A DNA stretch of 64,000 bases from Methanocrinis alkalitolerans (lineage in GTDB: Archaea > Halobacteriota > Methanosarcinia > Methanotrichales > Methanotrichaceae): the NCBI RefSeq assembly GCF_029167205.1, contig NZ_JARFPL010000001.1:62001-126000 (forward strand). The letters are read 5' to 3'. This document shows positions 16,891 through 25,023 of the stretch, piece after piece. A program made the position numbers and the translations under genes. The notes beneath the pieces are model-generated. The model had not been told where the DNA came from. It made no database searches and saw only the letters and a list, made by a program, of their open reading frames with translations. Every line of letters starts with the position of its first letter. The first letter of the stretch is position 1.

Positions 16891-17402
16891 GGAGAGGTCT
16901 GTACATCGGGCGGTTCCAGCCCTACCACCTGGGCCACCAGGCCGTCCTCCAGAAGATCGCCGAGGAGGTGGACGAGATCGTCGTCGGCCTCGGAAGCGCC
17001 CAGGCGAGCCACACCCCGGAGAACCCCTTCACCGCCGGCGAGCGGATCAGCATGATCTGGCCGGCCTTGAAGTCCCTCGACGCCACATGTTACGTCATAC
17101 CCCTCTGGGACATCGCCAGGAACGCAGTCTGGGTATCTCACGTCCGGGCCATGACCCCCAGCTTCGATCTCGTCTATTCCAACAACCCCCTGGTGGTGGA
17201 GCTCTTCGCCGAGGCGGGGGTGGAGGTCAGAAGGCCGCCTATGTACAGAAGGGAGGTCTATTCGGGGACGGCCATCAGGAGGATGATCCTTTCAGGAGAC
17301 GAGAGCTGGAAGCGGCTCGTTCCCTTCTCCGTCGCCTCGGTGATCCAGGAGATCGGCGGCGTCGAGAGGCTCAAGAACGTCAGCTGTGGTGACGAGGGGT
17401 AA
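16887..17402 (+). CDS. nadM: Nicotinamide-nucleotide adenylyltransferase
   Basis: This 171-residue archaeal NadM belongs to the nucleotidyltransferase superfamily. It has GRFQPYHLGHQ at residues 8-18 (the HxGH variant), GSAQASHTPENPFTAGER near 35-52 and the second motif YSGTAIRRMIL near 127-137 (the ISSTxxR equivalent). It joins ATP and NMN to make NAD+. It begins within the mer stop codon (ATGA), so it is the third gene of the SAM hydrolase-mer-nadM operon. Length and motifs match characterised archaeal enzymes. Confidence 0.94.
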   Translation: MRRGLYIGRFQPYHLGHQAVLQKIAEEVDEIVVGLGSAQASHTPENPFTAGERISMIWPALKSLDATCYVIPLWDIARNAVWVSHVRAMTPSFDLVYSNNPLVVELFAEAGVEVRRPPMYRREVYSGTAIRRMILSGDESWKRLVPFSVASVIQEIGGVERLKNVSCGDEG

Positions 17403-17410
17403 AGGCGCGT

Positions 17411-18781
17411 TCACCCGCTGTCCGTCTCCGCCTCTTCGGCCGCCGTCACGTCTTCAGCCGTTGCGTCGTCTCCAGATGGATGGTCCGCCCCTCCATCCTC
17501 CGCCGTCTCTTCCTCCTCGGCCGGGCGCATCTCAAAAGGCTCCTTCTCGCCATCACTGGCGTTAATATCTCCAGCCTCCGCTTCCAGCGCCTTTTCGTAG
17601 CATTCGATCGCCTCTTCGTGGCGGCCCAGGGTGGCGAGGGCGATCCCCTTGTTGTTCCATGCCTCCTTGAGGGTGGGGTCGATGGAGAGTGCCATCTCGT
17701 AAGATCTGAGGGCTTCGTCGTAGAGGCCGAGGGAGCTATAGGCTACCCCCTGGTTGTACCATGCCATGACGTAACCGGGATCTATCCTGAGAGCCTCCTC
17801 ATAAGACGGAATCGCCTCCTCCTGGCGGCCCAAAAATCCCAGGGCGATCCCCCTGTTGTTCCAGGCCGGGGCGTAATCCGGATCGATCTTCAGGGCCTCG
17901 TCGTAACTGGCGACAGCGTCCTCGAAACTTCCCAGGGTCGAAAGGGCTACCCCCCGGTTGTACCAGGCGGGGGCGTAGCCTGGATCGATCTTCAGGACCA
18001 GATCGTAGGAGTCGACCGCCTCCTGGCGGCTCCCCAGGATCCCCAGGGCGATCCCCCTGTTGTAGAGGGCCATGATATGGTATGGTTCGATATCGAGGGC
18101 CTTCTCGTAAGAGTCGATGGCCTTCCGGTGGCGGCCCAGGGTGCCGAGGGCGATCCCCCTGTTGTTCCAGGCCGTGGCGTATTCCGGGTCGATCTTCAGG
18201 GCCTCATCGTAACAGTCGACGGATCGATCGTACAGCCCCGCGGCGTAGAGGGCTCTTCCCAGGTTGTTCCACGCCTCTTTGAGGGCGGGTTCGATCTCCA
18301 GGGCCCTCTCGTAAGAATCGATGGAACTGTTGTAGTCTCCCCGGGAATAGAAGATCCCCCCCCGGTTGCTCCAGACCAGGGCATACTCCGGATCGATCTG
18401 TAGAGCCCTCTCGTAAGAGGCGAGAGCTTCATCGGCCCGTCCCAGCCCCTCCAGGACGACGCCGTGGTTGTTCCAGGCGGGGGCGTAACCAGGATCTATC
18501 TCCAGGGATCGGTTGTAGCAGTCCAGAGCCTCGTTCTGCCTTCCGAGGGCGCTTTTGGCGATACCTTTGTTGTTCCAGGCGAGGGCATACTCCGGGTCCA
18601 GCTCCAGGGCGTTGTCGTAGCATAAAATGGCTTCGTCGTATCTGCCGAGCTCCGAGAGGGCGACCCCCTTGTTGTACCAGGCGAGAGGGTAAAGCGGGTT
18701 CTCCTCCGCATACCTCTCCGCACCGGCGGGGAGAACGAATATCGAAAAGAGCGCCAGGAGCGCCAGGGGGCGAAGCATCAT
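17411..18781 (-). CDS. Exported TPR-repeat protein
   Basis: This 456-residue protein has an N-terminal hydrophobic signal segment (LALLALFSIFVLPAGA) and about eleven consecutive 34-residue tetratricopeptide repeats. The repeat core reads AWNNKGIALxxLGRxEEAIxxYEKALEIDPxYA. The last 55 residues are glutamate- and alanine-rich and probably disordered. TPR arrays bind peptides or partner proteins, and the signal sequence places this one outside or at the membrane. It is convergent with nadM, with 8 bp between the stops. Similar long TPR proteins are expanded in Methanosarcinales; no partner can be named. Confidence 0.88.
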   Translation of the reverse strand: MMLRPLALLALFSIFVLPAGAERYAEENPLYPLAWYNKGVALSELGRYDEAILCYDNALELDPEYALAWNNKGIAKSALGRQNEALDCYNRSLEIDPGYAPAWNNHGVVLEGLGRADEALASYERALQIDPEYALVWSNRGGIFYSRGDYNSSIDSYERALEIEPALKEAWNNLGRALYAAGLYDRSVDCYDEALKIDPEYATAWNNRGIALGTLGRHRKAIDSYEKALDIEPYHIMALYNRGIALGILGSRQEAVDSYDLVLKIDPGYAPAWYNRGVALSTLGSFEDAVASYDEALKIDPDYAPAWNNRGIALGFLGRQEEAIPSYEEALRIDPGYVMAWYNQGVAYSSLGLYDEALRSYEMALSIDPTLKEAWNNKGIALATLGRHEEAIECYEKALEAEAGDINASDGEKEPFEMRPAEEEETAEDGGADHPSGDDATAEDVTAAEEAETDSG

Positions 18782-18928
18782 CCTCTCCCCTTTTATTGTG
18801 TGAGTTGATATGGATTACGGTCGCCGGAGGCGATCGACTCCTTCCCGGCCGTCTCCATCCTGGGGGACCCGCCCGGCGAGAACGGACCCGTCGGTTAAAA
18901 GCCGGCCCAACGACGGCTTCCCGTCCGT

Positions 18929-19396
18929 CTAGACGACCATCTTGCCATGGGAGTCGATCTCGCCGCCGCAGATCCGGGTGGAGGAGATCCGGACGTCGTC
19001 TTCGGCCATCTGGTACTCTATCCTCACGATATTGAGGGGACGAAGGCCGTTTTCTCTCCTGATCTCGTTGATGTTGCAGGCCATCGGTTCCGTCTCCGGA
19101 GATACGACGATGGCGTCGTAATCCTCCTCGATCGCCGAGCCGTAGACGGTGTGAAGCATCTCGATCTTGAAATCTTCTACACCAAAAATCTCTTTGAGCG
19201 CCGCCCTCAGCTCTCTGACCCTGGTATCGAAGTCGCGGACCGGCCGGCTCCGCTGACTTTTTGCCATCCTGTCCGAGGTGAGGGCGATCACCACCTCGCC
19301 GTCGTCTCCTGCGACCTCGAAGGCCCGCTTCAAAAGAGCGATATGGCCGTCGTGGAGGGGGTCGAAGGTGCCGCCGACGGCGACTTTGGGGGCCAT
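18929..19396 (-). CDS. coaD: Phosphopantetheine adenylyltransferase, archaeal type
   Basis: The 155-residue protein begins APKVAVGGTFDPLHDGHIALL, carrying the nucleotidyltransferase motif GTFDPLHDGH, and has the second motif ISSTRI near residue 140. Archaeal CoaD transfers AMP to 4'-phosphopantetheine in coenzyme A synthesis. An ATG 24 codons upstream was rejected because the extra residues are not family-like and because a TATA-like CTTATA lies about 29 nt before the chosen ATG, suggesting a leaderless message. The upstream neighbour, ribL, is another nucleotidyltransferase of the same superfamily. Confidence 0.92.
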   Translation of the reverse strand: MAPKVAVGGTFDPLHDGHIALLKRAFEVAGDDGEVVIALTSDRMAKSQRSRPVRDFDTRVRELRAALKEIFGVEDFKIEMLHTVYGSAIEEDYDAIVVSPETEPMACNINEIRRENGLRPLNIVRIEYQMAEDDVRISSTRICGGEIDSHGKMVV

Positions 19397-19421
19397 ATTG
19401 TCGGCAAAGGTGTGGGATCGG

Positions 19422-19427
19422 TATAAG
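19422..19427 (-). promoter_or_regulatory. TATA-like box of coaD
   Basis: The minus strand reads CTTATA about 29 nt before the CoaD start codon at 19396. Archaeal transcription usually begins 24-27 nt downstream of the TATA centre, so the mRNA would start at or beside the ATG. This supports the short CoaD start. Confidence 0.45.
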
Positions 19428-19495
19428 TAGCTGGCGCTGAGCCCCCGATCCCGTGAAGAGTCGGTCATCTATCTACGGGAGGAGGACCGATATCG

Positions 19496-19930
19496 CTACC
19501 TTCGGCGCTCCTCCAGAACCTTAGCGACTATCGAACGGGAGCTGCAGAGGGGGCAGGGGTCGTGCTCCACGAGCCTCACCACCCGGGCGTCGATCCCCCG
19601 GGTGGCCAGCTCCTCTTTGAGGAGGACGACGTCGAAGTGCTGGTCGTAGCCGAGGGTGATGACGTCGGGCTTCAGATCCTCGATCGGCCGGAATATGTCT
19701 GTCTCGTCTCCCAGGACCGCTCTGTCCACCATCTTCAGGGTCGAGACCATCAGGAGCCTCTGCTCCTGGGGGATGATGGGGCTGGGTTTATGCTGGACGT
19801 TGGCGTCTCTGGCCACGATCACCAACAGCTCGTCGCCGAGAGCCTTCGACTGTTCCAGATAAAAGAGGTGTCCAGGATGGAGGAGGTCGAAGGTTCCCGT
19901 CGCCAAAACCCTAGTCAAACCAGTCCTCAT
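19496..19930 (-). CDS. ribL: Archaeal FAD synthase (FMN adenylyltransferase)
   Basis: This 144-residue cytidylyltransferase-like protein has the motif ATGTFDLLHPGHLFYLEQSK at about 10-29 and GYDQHFD near 94-100. The C-terminal CPLCSSR holds the cysteine pair found in the archaeal RibL family, whose founding member is from Methanocaldococcus jannaschii. It converts FMN and ATP to FAD. Its start overlaps the end of the JAMM protease gene by 20 bp. The motif GTFDxxHxGH and the final SSRSIVAKVLEERR tail are intact, so the assignment is firm. Confidence 0.9.
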   Translation of the reverse strand: MRTGLTRVLATGTFDLLHPGHLFYLEQSKALGDELLVIVARDANVQHKPSPIIPQEQRLLMVSTLKMVDRAVLGDETDIFRPIEDLKPDVITLGYDQHFDVVLLKEELATRGIDARVVRLVEHDPCPLCSSRSIVAKVLEERRR

Positions 19931-20333
19931 CCTCCTCGACGTCCACGTCCAGGACGGGAAGGTCTCGCTGAGAGCCCGTCCTGTCGTAGCAGGTCCAGCT
20001 TCTTTCGTCGAAGGGGAGGCCTGCGATGATGTGGTAGTCGCCGGTCTTGGAGAAGAAGATGAGGTCCGCCGACGATGGGCGGATGTTGGATGAGGGGTGG
20101 CTGTGGACCGATCCCGCGATCCTCATGTTGGGGAGCATGTAAAGCCGGACGAGGGCGCTCTTGCTCGACGATTCGGTCCCCGGAAGCATGATCACCTCGG
20201 TGATGACGCCGTCCTCGGCCCGGAGGAGCCCCGCAAACTCCACGGGGAGGGTCGATCGGGAGGCCTCGAGGATGAAGTAAAGCGTATCTCTGGCTATCCC
20301 TTTTATCTCCATCTTCCGCTTCATCTTCGACAC
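19911..20333 (-). CDS. JAMM/MPN+ metalloprotease
   Basis: This 140-residue single-domain protein has the JAMM zinc site: a glutamate at residue 32 (VEFAGLLRA) and HSHPSSNIRPSSADL, giving H77, H79 and D90 in the HxHPxxxxxPSxxD pattern. Archaeal members of this size remove SAMP ubiquitin-like modifiers or cleave small sulfur carriers. A short acidic tail (DVDVEEDEDWFD) follows the domain. Several ATG codons lie near the N-terminus, so the exact start is uncertain by a few residues. It is the first gene of a unit with ribL. Confidence 0.88.
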   Translation of the reverse strand: MSKMKRKMEIKGIARDTLYFILEASRSTLPVEFAGLLRAEDGVITEVIMLPGTESSSKSALVRLYMLPNMRIAGSVHSHPSSNIRPSSADLIFFSKTGDYHIIAGLPFDERSWTCYDRTGSQRDLPVLDVDVEEDEDWFD

Positions 20334-20409
20334 CTCTCCATCTCAAAAATCTCCCTTTACAAATAACCTGCGCCGTCCCCCCGCCGCCGCCGTCGTGAGG
20401 CGGGAGATC

Positions 20410-21387
20410 TCAAGCTTCCTCATCCATAGCCGACCTGAGGTGGACGCAGTCGCCGGCTAGGACCCTCTCCATGCTGCCGTCGTCCTTCCTTACCAGAAGG
20501 GCTCCGTCCGCCTCCAGGGCCTCCGCCGTCCCCTCAAACTCGCAGCTTCTGGTGATGATCTTCACCCTTCGGTCGAGGGTCGAAGACCGGGAAGACCACT
20601 CCTGGTGGATGAGGTCGAAGGACGTCTTCATCTTCCCGTAACACCTCTCCAGCTCCTCCAGGGCTCTTTGGACGAGCTCCACCCGTTGGATATCTCCTCC
20701 TGCCTCCCTGGATATGGAGGTTGCCTTCCATCCTTCGGGCAACGAGGCAGGATCGAGGTTGGCGTTGATCCCGATCCCCACCACGGCGTAGTCCAGGGTG
20801 TCCATCTCGGCTCCTATCTCCGTCAGAATGCCGCAGACCTTCTTCTCCCCCACAGTGAGGTCGTTGGGCCACTTTATCTTCACGTCGAGGCGGTAGAGGG
20901 CCGCAAGAGCCCTGGCCACGGCGACGGAGGCGGCGATGTTCACCCTGAAGGCGAGGGCGGGGGGGATGTCGGGCTTCAGGATGACGCTCATCCAGACTCC
21001 GCCCCGCGGGGAGCTCCATGGCCTATCCATCCTCCCCCTGCCGGCGGTCTGGACCTCGGCGACGACGACGGTCCCGTCCTCCGCCGAAGGGGCGATCCTC
21101 TTCGCCTCGGCGTTGGTGGAGGCGAGGGTGGGATGATATATGAAGGTCCTTCCTACGAACTCTGTGGCAAGGCCGGCTTTTACGACCTCCTCTCGGAGGA
21201 GGTCCGGGGCAGACCGCATCCTGTAGCCCCTCCTCGAAGCCTCTATCTCGTACCCCTCGGCCCGGAGGGATTCGACCGCCTTCCAGACGGCTGCCCGGCT
21301 GATCCCTAAGGCCTCTGCCAGATCTTGGCCGGAGGTCCACCGACCGGCCCTTTGGATCAGCTCTCTCTCGATCTCTTCCCTATTCAA
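20410..21387 (-). CDS. birA: Biotin-protein ligase with N-terminal HTH (BirA)
   Basis: This is a 325-residue protein. Residues 1-62 form a winged helix-turn-helix (TSGQDLAEALGISRAAVWKAVESLR). The catalytic domain follows, with the biotinyl-AMP site AGRGRMDRPWSSPRGGVWMS near 112-131, KWPNDLTV near 170 and GIGINANLDP near 200. A small C-terminal beta domain (VLAGDCVHLR) ends the protein. It attaches biotin to carboxylases and, with the HTH, may repress its own genes. It lies 8 bp downstream of pycA, whose partner subunit carries the biotin acceptor. Confidence 0.94.
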   Translation of the reverse strand: MNREEIERELIQRAGRWTSGQDLAEALGISRAAVWKAVESLRAEGYEIEASRRGYRMRSAPDLLREEVVKAGLATEFVGRTFIYHPTLASTNAEAKRIAPSAEDGTVVVAEVQTAGRGRMDRPWSSPRGGVWMSVILKPDIPPALAFRVNIAASVAVARALAALYRLDVKIKWPNDLTVGEKKVCGILTEIGAEMDTLDYAVVGIGINANLDPASLPEGWKATSISREAGGDIQRVELVQRALEELERCYGKMKTSFDLIHQEWSSRSSTLDRRVKIITRSCEFEGTAEALEADGALLVRKDDGSMERVLAGDCVHLRSAMDEEA

Positions 21388-21395
21388 GGGGGGAC

Positions 21396-22883
21396 CTACT
21401 CCTCGGAGGCGGGGGCTTCCCGATGGGCCATGTAGGCTCCTACGGCCGCGGATATGGCCGCCACCCTCCGGGTGTCGGCGCCGAGGGCGGAGGCGAGGGA
21501 TAGCCCCTTCTCGTACTCGGCCTCAGTGACCTTCTTCACCTCCTCCATTATCGACTCTTCCTTCAGGAAGTTGGTGTTGATGTCGCCCCGCCTGAACCTC
21601 TCGTTTCTTAGGACCGCTACGTGGAAGTTTATGTTCGTCTTGACCCCGGTGACGATGTACTCGTAGAGGGCTCGCTCCATCCGGGCGATCGCCTCGGTTC
21701 TGTCCCGCCCCATGGCCACCACCTTGGATATCATGGAGTCGTAGTAGGGGGGGATCACAAATCCGGCGTAGACGCCGCTGTCGACCCTTATGCCGGGACC
21801 TCCGGGGCTCCTGTATCTCTTTATCCTCCCGGGGGAGGGGGCGAAGTCGTTGAGGGGGTCCTCGGCGTTGACCCTGCACTCGATCGCCCACCCTCTTATC
21901 TCGATCTCGTCCTGGGAGTAGCCGAGGGGTTCGTCGGCGGCGATCCGGATCTGCTCCTTGGCAAGGTCGACGCTCGTCACCATCTCGGTTATGGGATGCT
22001 CCACCTGGAGCCTGGTGTTCATCTCCAGGAAGTAGTAGTCGCCCCTTGAGTACATGAACTCCACAGTCCCCGCGGACCGGTAGTCTATCGCCTCGGCGGC
22101 CCGGACGGCGATCGATCCCATCTCCTCCCGGAGCTCCGGGGTCATGATCGGCGATGGAGACTCCTCGATCAGCTTCTGGTGGCGCCTCTGGATGGAGCAT
22201 TCTCTGTCGGAGACGTATATCGTCTTACCCCTGGAGTCGGCGAGGATCTGAAACTCGATGTGTCTTGGGTCAGCGAGGTACTTCTCGACGTAGACGGTCT
22301 CGTCGTCGAAGGCGGACCTCGCGATGGACCTCGCAGAGTCCAGGGCCGGTCCCAGGTCCTTATCCTCCCAGACGATCTTCATCCCTATCCCGCCGCCTCC
22401 GGCCGCCGGCTTCAGCATCACGGGGTAGCCGATGGACTCCACCAGGTCCATCGCTTCCTGGGGGTCGGTTATCCCTCCCTCGCTTCCGGGGATTATGGGC
22501 ACCCCGGCGTTCTTCATGATATCTCGCGCGGCGATCTTGGACCCCATCCTATCTATGGACTTGCTGGTGGGGCCGATGAAGACGATCCCTTTCTCCTCGC
22601 AGGCCCGGGCGAAGGTGGGGTTCTCCGAGAGGAACCCGTAACCTGGATGGATCCCTTCCGAGCCCGTCTCCTCTGCCGCCTCCAGAATCTTGTCGATCCG
22701 CAGGTAGCTTTGGGAAGCCGGAGATGGGCCGACATAGACCGCCTCGTCGGCGTACTTGGCGAAGAGGGCGTTTCTGTCAGCCTCGGAGTAGATCGCGACG
22801 GTGGAGATGCCCAGCTCGCGGCAGGCTCTCATGATGCGGATGGCGATCTCGCCACGGTTGGCGATCAGAATCTTCGTGAACAT
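21396..22883 (-). CDS. pycA: Pyruvate carboxylase subunit A (biotin carboxylase)
   Basis: The 495-residue protein is a complete biotin carboxylase: KILIANRGEIAIRIMRACRELGI at the N-terminus, GIHPGYGFLSEN near 77-88, the ATP-grasp glycine loop PAAGGGGIGMKIV near 158-170, ECSIQRRHQKLIEESPSP near 228-245 and EMNTRLQVEHPITE near 288-301. In methanogens pyruvate carboxylase is split into PycA and PycB, and pycA is often beside birA, as here. An acetyl-CoA carboxylase role is less likely. PycB is not in this window. The enzyme makes oxaloacetate for biosynthesis. Confidence 0.92.
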   Translation of the reverse strand: MFTKILIANRGEIAIRIMRACRELGISTVAIYSEADRNALFAKYADEAVYVGPSPASQSYLRIDKILEAAEETGSEGIHPGYGFLSENPTFARACEEKGIVFIGPTSKSIDRMGSKIAARDIMKNAGVPIIPGSEGGITDPQEAMDLVESIGYPVMLKPAAGGGGIGMKIVWEDKDLGPALDSARSIARSAFDDETVYVEKYLADPRHIEFQILADSRGKTIYVSDRECSIQRRHQKLIEESPSPIMTPELREEMGSIAVRAAEAIDYRSAGTVEFMYSRGDYYFLEMNTRLQVEHPITEMVTSVDLAKEQIRIAADEPLGYSQDEIEIRGWAIECRVNAEDPLNDFAPSPGRIKRYRSPGGPGIRVDSGVYAGFVIPPYYDSMISKVVAMGRDRTEAIARMERALYEYIVTGVKTNINFHVAVLRNERFRRGDINTNFLKEESIMEEVKKVTEAEYEKGLSLASALGADTRRVAAISAAVGAYMAHREAPASEE

Positions 22884-22972
22884 CGGCTCTGGTTAGGAGG
22901 CCCGAGGCTAAAAACCTTTGGCGATCCGGTGGAAGAAGGTTTTAATTACCTTTCACCCCGAGAGAGGAGGCC

Positions 22973-23401
22973 ATGAAGCCGAGGGAGATCTCCGGGGAGG
23001 AGTGCGAACAGCTGCTGGCGAATTCCAGGTTCGGGAGGCTGGGCCTATCGTCGGGGGGCGAGCCTTACGTCATCCCTATGTCTTACGTCTACGCCGATGG
23101 GTCGATCCTCCTCCACTCCGGCCTCAGGGGTAGGAAGCTGGAGATGGCGAGGGAGAACCCCAGGGTCTGTTTTCAGGTCGACTCCGTCGAGAGGGGCCGT
23201 TGGAGGTCCGTCATAGCCTTCGGAGAGGCCCGCCTCTCCGAGGATGCGGCGGCCAAAGAGAGGCTCTTTGACATCTTCACAAAGAAGGAGATGGCAGGTC
23301 ACGGCGGCAAGTCCTTCCGCCGGGAGGATATGGAGAGGATGCCGATGGTGATCTGGGAGATCGAGATCCAGGAGATGACGGGGCGCGAGGGCGTCTGGTA
23401 G
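22973..23401 (+). CDS. PNPOx-like FMN-binding protein (NimA/general stress FMN family)
   Basis: This 142-residue protein has the pyridoxamine 5'-phosphate oxidase-like split barrel: a N-terminal helix (ISGEECEQLLANSRFGRLGLSSGGEPYVIPMSYVY), then HSGLRGRKLEMARENPRVCFQVD, then GEARL near residue 84. The family binds FMN, heme or F420 and includes nitroimidazole reductases. It is transcribed divergently from pycA across an 89-bp spacer. Which cofactor and substrate it uses is unknown; in an F420-rich archaeon an F420 or FMN reductase role is plausible. Confidence 0.85.
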   Translation: MKPREISGEECEQLLANSRFGRLGLSSGGEPYVIPMSYVYADGSILLHSGLRGRKLEMARENPRVCFQVDSVERGRWRSVIAFGEARLSEDAAAKERLFDIFTKKEMAGHGGKSFRREDMERMPMVIWEIEIQEMTGREGVW

Positions 23402-23472
23402 AGGCTCATCGACCTGGAGCCTGGTAGAGAGATCGAGACGAAGATGGGATCGATGGAGAGGCCGTTTCCGCC

Positions 23473-24996
23473 ATGACCGCCACCAAATGGACTGAGAAGT
23501 ACAGGCCCAAGAGGCTGAAGGAGGTTCTCGGAAACGGGAAGGCCGTCTCGGAGCTGGAGGGCTGGGCCCGGTCCTGGGAGAGGGGTCTCCCCGAGAAGAG
23601 GGCCGTCGTCCTCTACGGTCCCGCCGGTGTGGGTAAGACCTCCGCCGCCCTTGCCCTCGCCGAGGAGATGGGCTGGGACGAGATCGAGATGAACGCCAGC
23701 GACAGCAGGACCGCCGCCGCGATCCAGAAGGTGGCTGGGGCCGCTTCGCGGATGACGACCTTCTCGGGGAGGAAGCGGCTCGTCATCCTGGACGAGGCCG
23801 ACAACCTCTACGGGTCCGCGGACCGGGGCGGCTCTGCCGCTATGCTGAAGCTGGTGAGGGAGACCGACCAGCCGGTGGTATTGATCGCCAACGACTACTA
23901 CGGCCTTACCAAGCCCCTCCGGGAGGCGACCTTCGGCATCCAGTTCCGGAGGATCACGAAGGGGACCGTTGCCTCGGCGTTGCGGGAGATATGCCGGGCC
24001 GAGGAGGCGGGATGCACCCCGGAGATGATCGAGGAGATCGCCGATAACTCCGGAGGAGACCTCAGGAGCGGCATAAACGACCTCCAGGCCGCCCTCGAGG
24101 GCGCCCTCGACCCCGGCGAGGTGGCGACGGGGGTCCGGGACGCCAAATCATCGATATTCGACGCCGTCGCCAAGATCCTGAGGGGTTCGAACCTCGGCGA
24201 AGCCGTTAAGGTCGCTTGGACTTTAGACGAGAGCCCCGAAGACCTCGTCCACTGGATCGATGAGAACCTTCCCCTCGTCTACGTTCCCGCAGACCTGGCC
24301 GCAGGCTACGACCGCCTCTCCCGGGCCGACGTATTTCTGGGGAGGGTCAGAAGGAGGCAGAACTACGGCCTCTGGCGGTACGCCTCCTTCATGATGACCG
24401 GGGGCGTCCAGGCGGCCCGGACTGAGAAGAAGGGCGGCTACATCCCCTTCCGGCCGCCGGGCTACTGGAGGAGGATGGGCCAGACTAAGGGAGCAAGGCA
24501 GGTCCGGGACTCGGCGGCCAAAAAGATCGGAAGGCATTGCCACATCAGCTCCCGGATGGCGAGGGCCGAGATGATGGGATTCTTCGGCCTCCTCCTCAAA
24601 GATAAAGAGGCGGGGCCGAGGGTGGCGGCCCTCCTGGAGTTCACCCCCGAAGAGATCGCCCTCCTCATGGGGACGAAGCCGACGACCAAGAAGGTGGCGA
24701 AGCTCTACGACGCCGCCCAGGAGATCATCGAAGAGGAGAGGGTCTCGGAGATTGAAGGAGCCTGGGGCGGATCTCAAAAGGGAGAGGAGGCCGAAGAGAT
24801 GAAGCGGCCTCAAAAGACGGATAAGGCCAGAAGCGGCGCTCCCGACGAAGACGATTCTGAGGTGGGGTCGGAGGCCGGCGATCCGGATGAGGGGCCGTTC
24901 GAGGAGGGCGGAGCGGCATCCTCCGACCTCGGCCAGAGCTCCGAGCCGACAGAGCCGGAGAAGGACGACCGCCAGAGGTCCCTCTTCGACTTCTGA
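23473..24996 (+). CDS. rfcL: Replication factor C large subunit
   Basis: This 507-residue clamp-loader large subunit has TEKYRPKRLKEVLGN at the N-terminus, Walker A YGPAGVGKTS near 49-58, Walker B LVILDEADNL near 99-108 and a C-terminal collar domain. After residue 420 it has an acidic and basic low-complexity tail. Its last seven residues, QRSLFDF, form a PCNA-interacting PIP box, as in other archaeal RfcL proteins. With RfcS it loads the sliding clamp. It is followed by a T-run acting as a terminator before the convergent SAM synthetase gene. Confidence 0.95.
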   Translation: MTATKWTEKYRPKRLKEVLGNGKAVSELEGWARSWERGLPEKRAVVLYGPAGVGKTSAALALAEEMGWDEIEMNASDSRTAAAIQKVAGAASRMTTFSGRKRLVILDEADNLYGSADRGGSAAMLKLVRETDQPVVLIANDYYGLTKPLREATFGIQFRRITKGTVASALREICRAEEAGCTPEMIEEIADNSGGDLRSGINDLQAALEGALDPGEVATGVRDAKSSIFDAVAKILRGSNLGEAVKVAWTLDESPEDLVHWIDENLPLVYVPADLAAGYDRLSRADVFLGRVRRRQNYGLWRYASFMMTGGVQAARTEKKGGYIPFRPPGYWRRMGQTKGARQVRDSAAKKIGRHCHISSRMARAEMMGFFGLLLKDKEAGPRVAALLEFTPEEIALLMGTKPTTKKVAKLYDAAQEIIEEERVSEIEGAWGGSQKGEEAEEMKRPQKTDKARSGAPDEDDSEVGSEAGDPDEGPFEEGGAASSDLGQSSEPTEPEKDDRQRSLFDF

Positions 24997-25000
24997 CGGA

Positions 25001-25020
25001 ATATAAAAATAGATTTTTTT
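25001..25020 (+). terminator. T-rich terminator between convergent rfcL and SAM synthetase
   Basis: The 27-bp space between the two stop codons contains a run of seven T (25014-25020) on the plus strand and ATAAAAAT, which is T-rich on the minus strand. Archaeal termination relies on such T-runs, so this short spacer can end both transcripts. Confidence 0.55.
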
Positions 25021-25023
25021 ACT

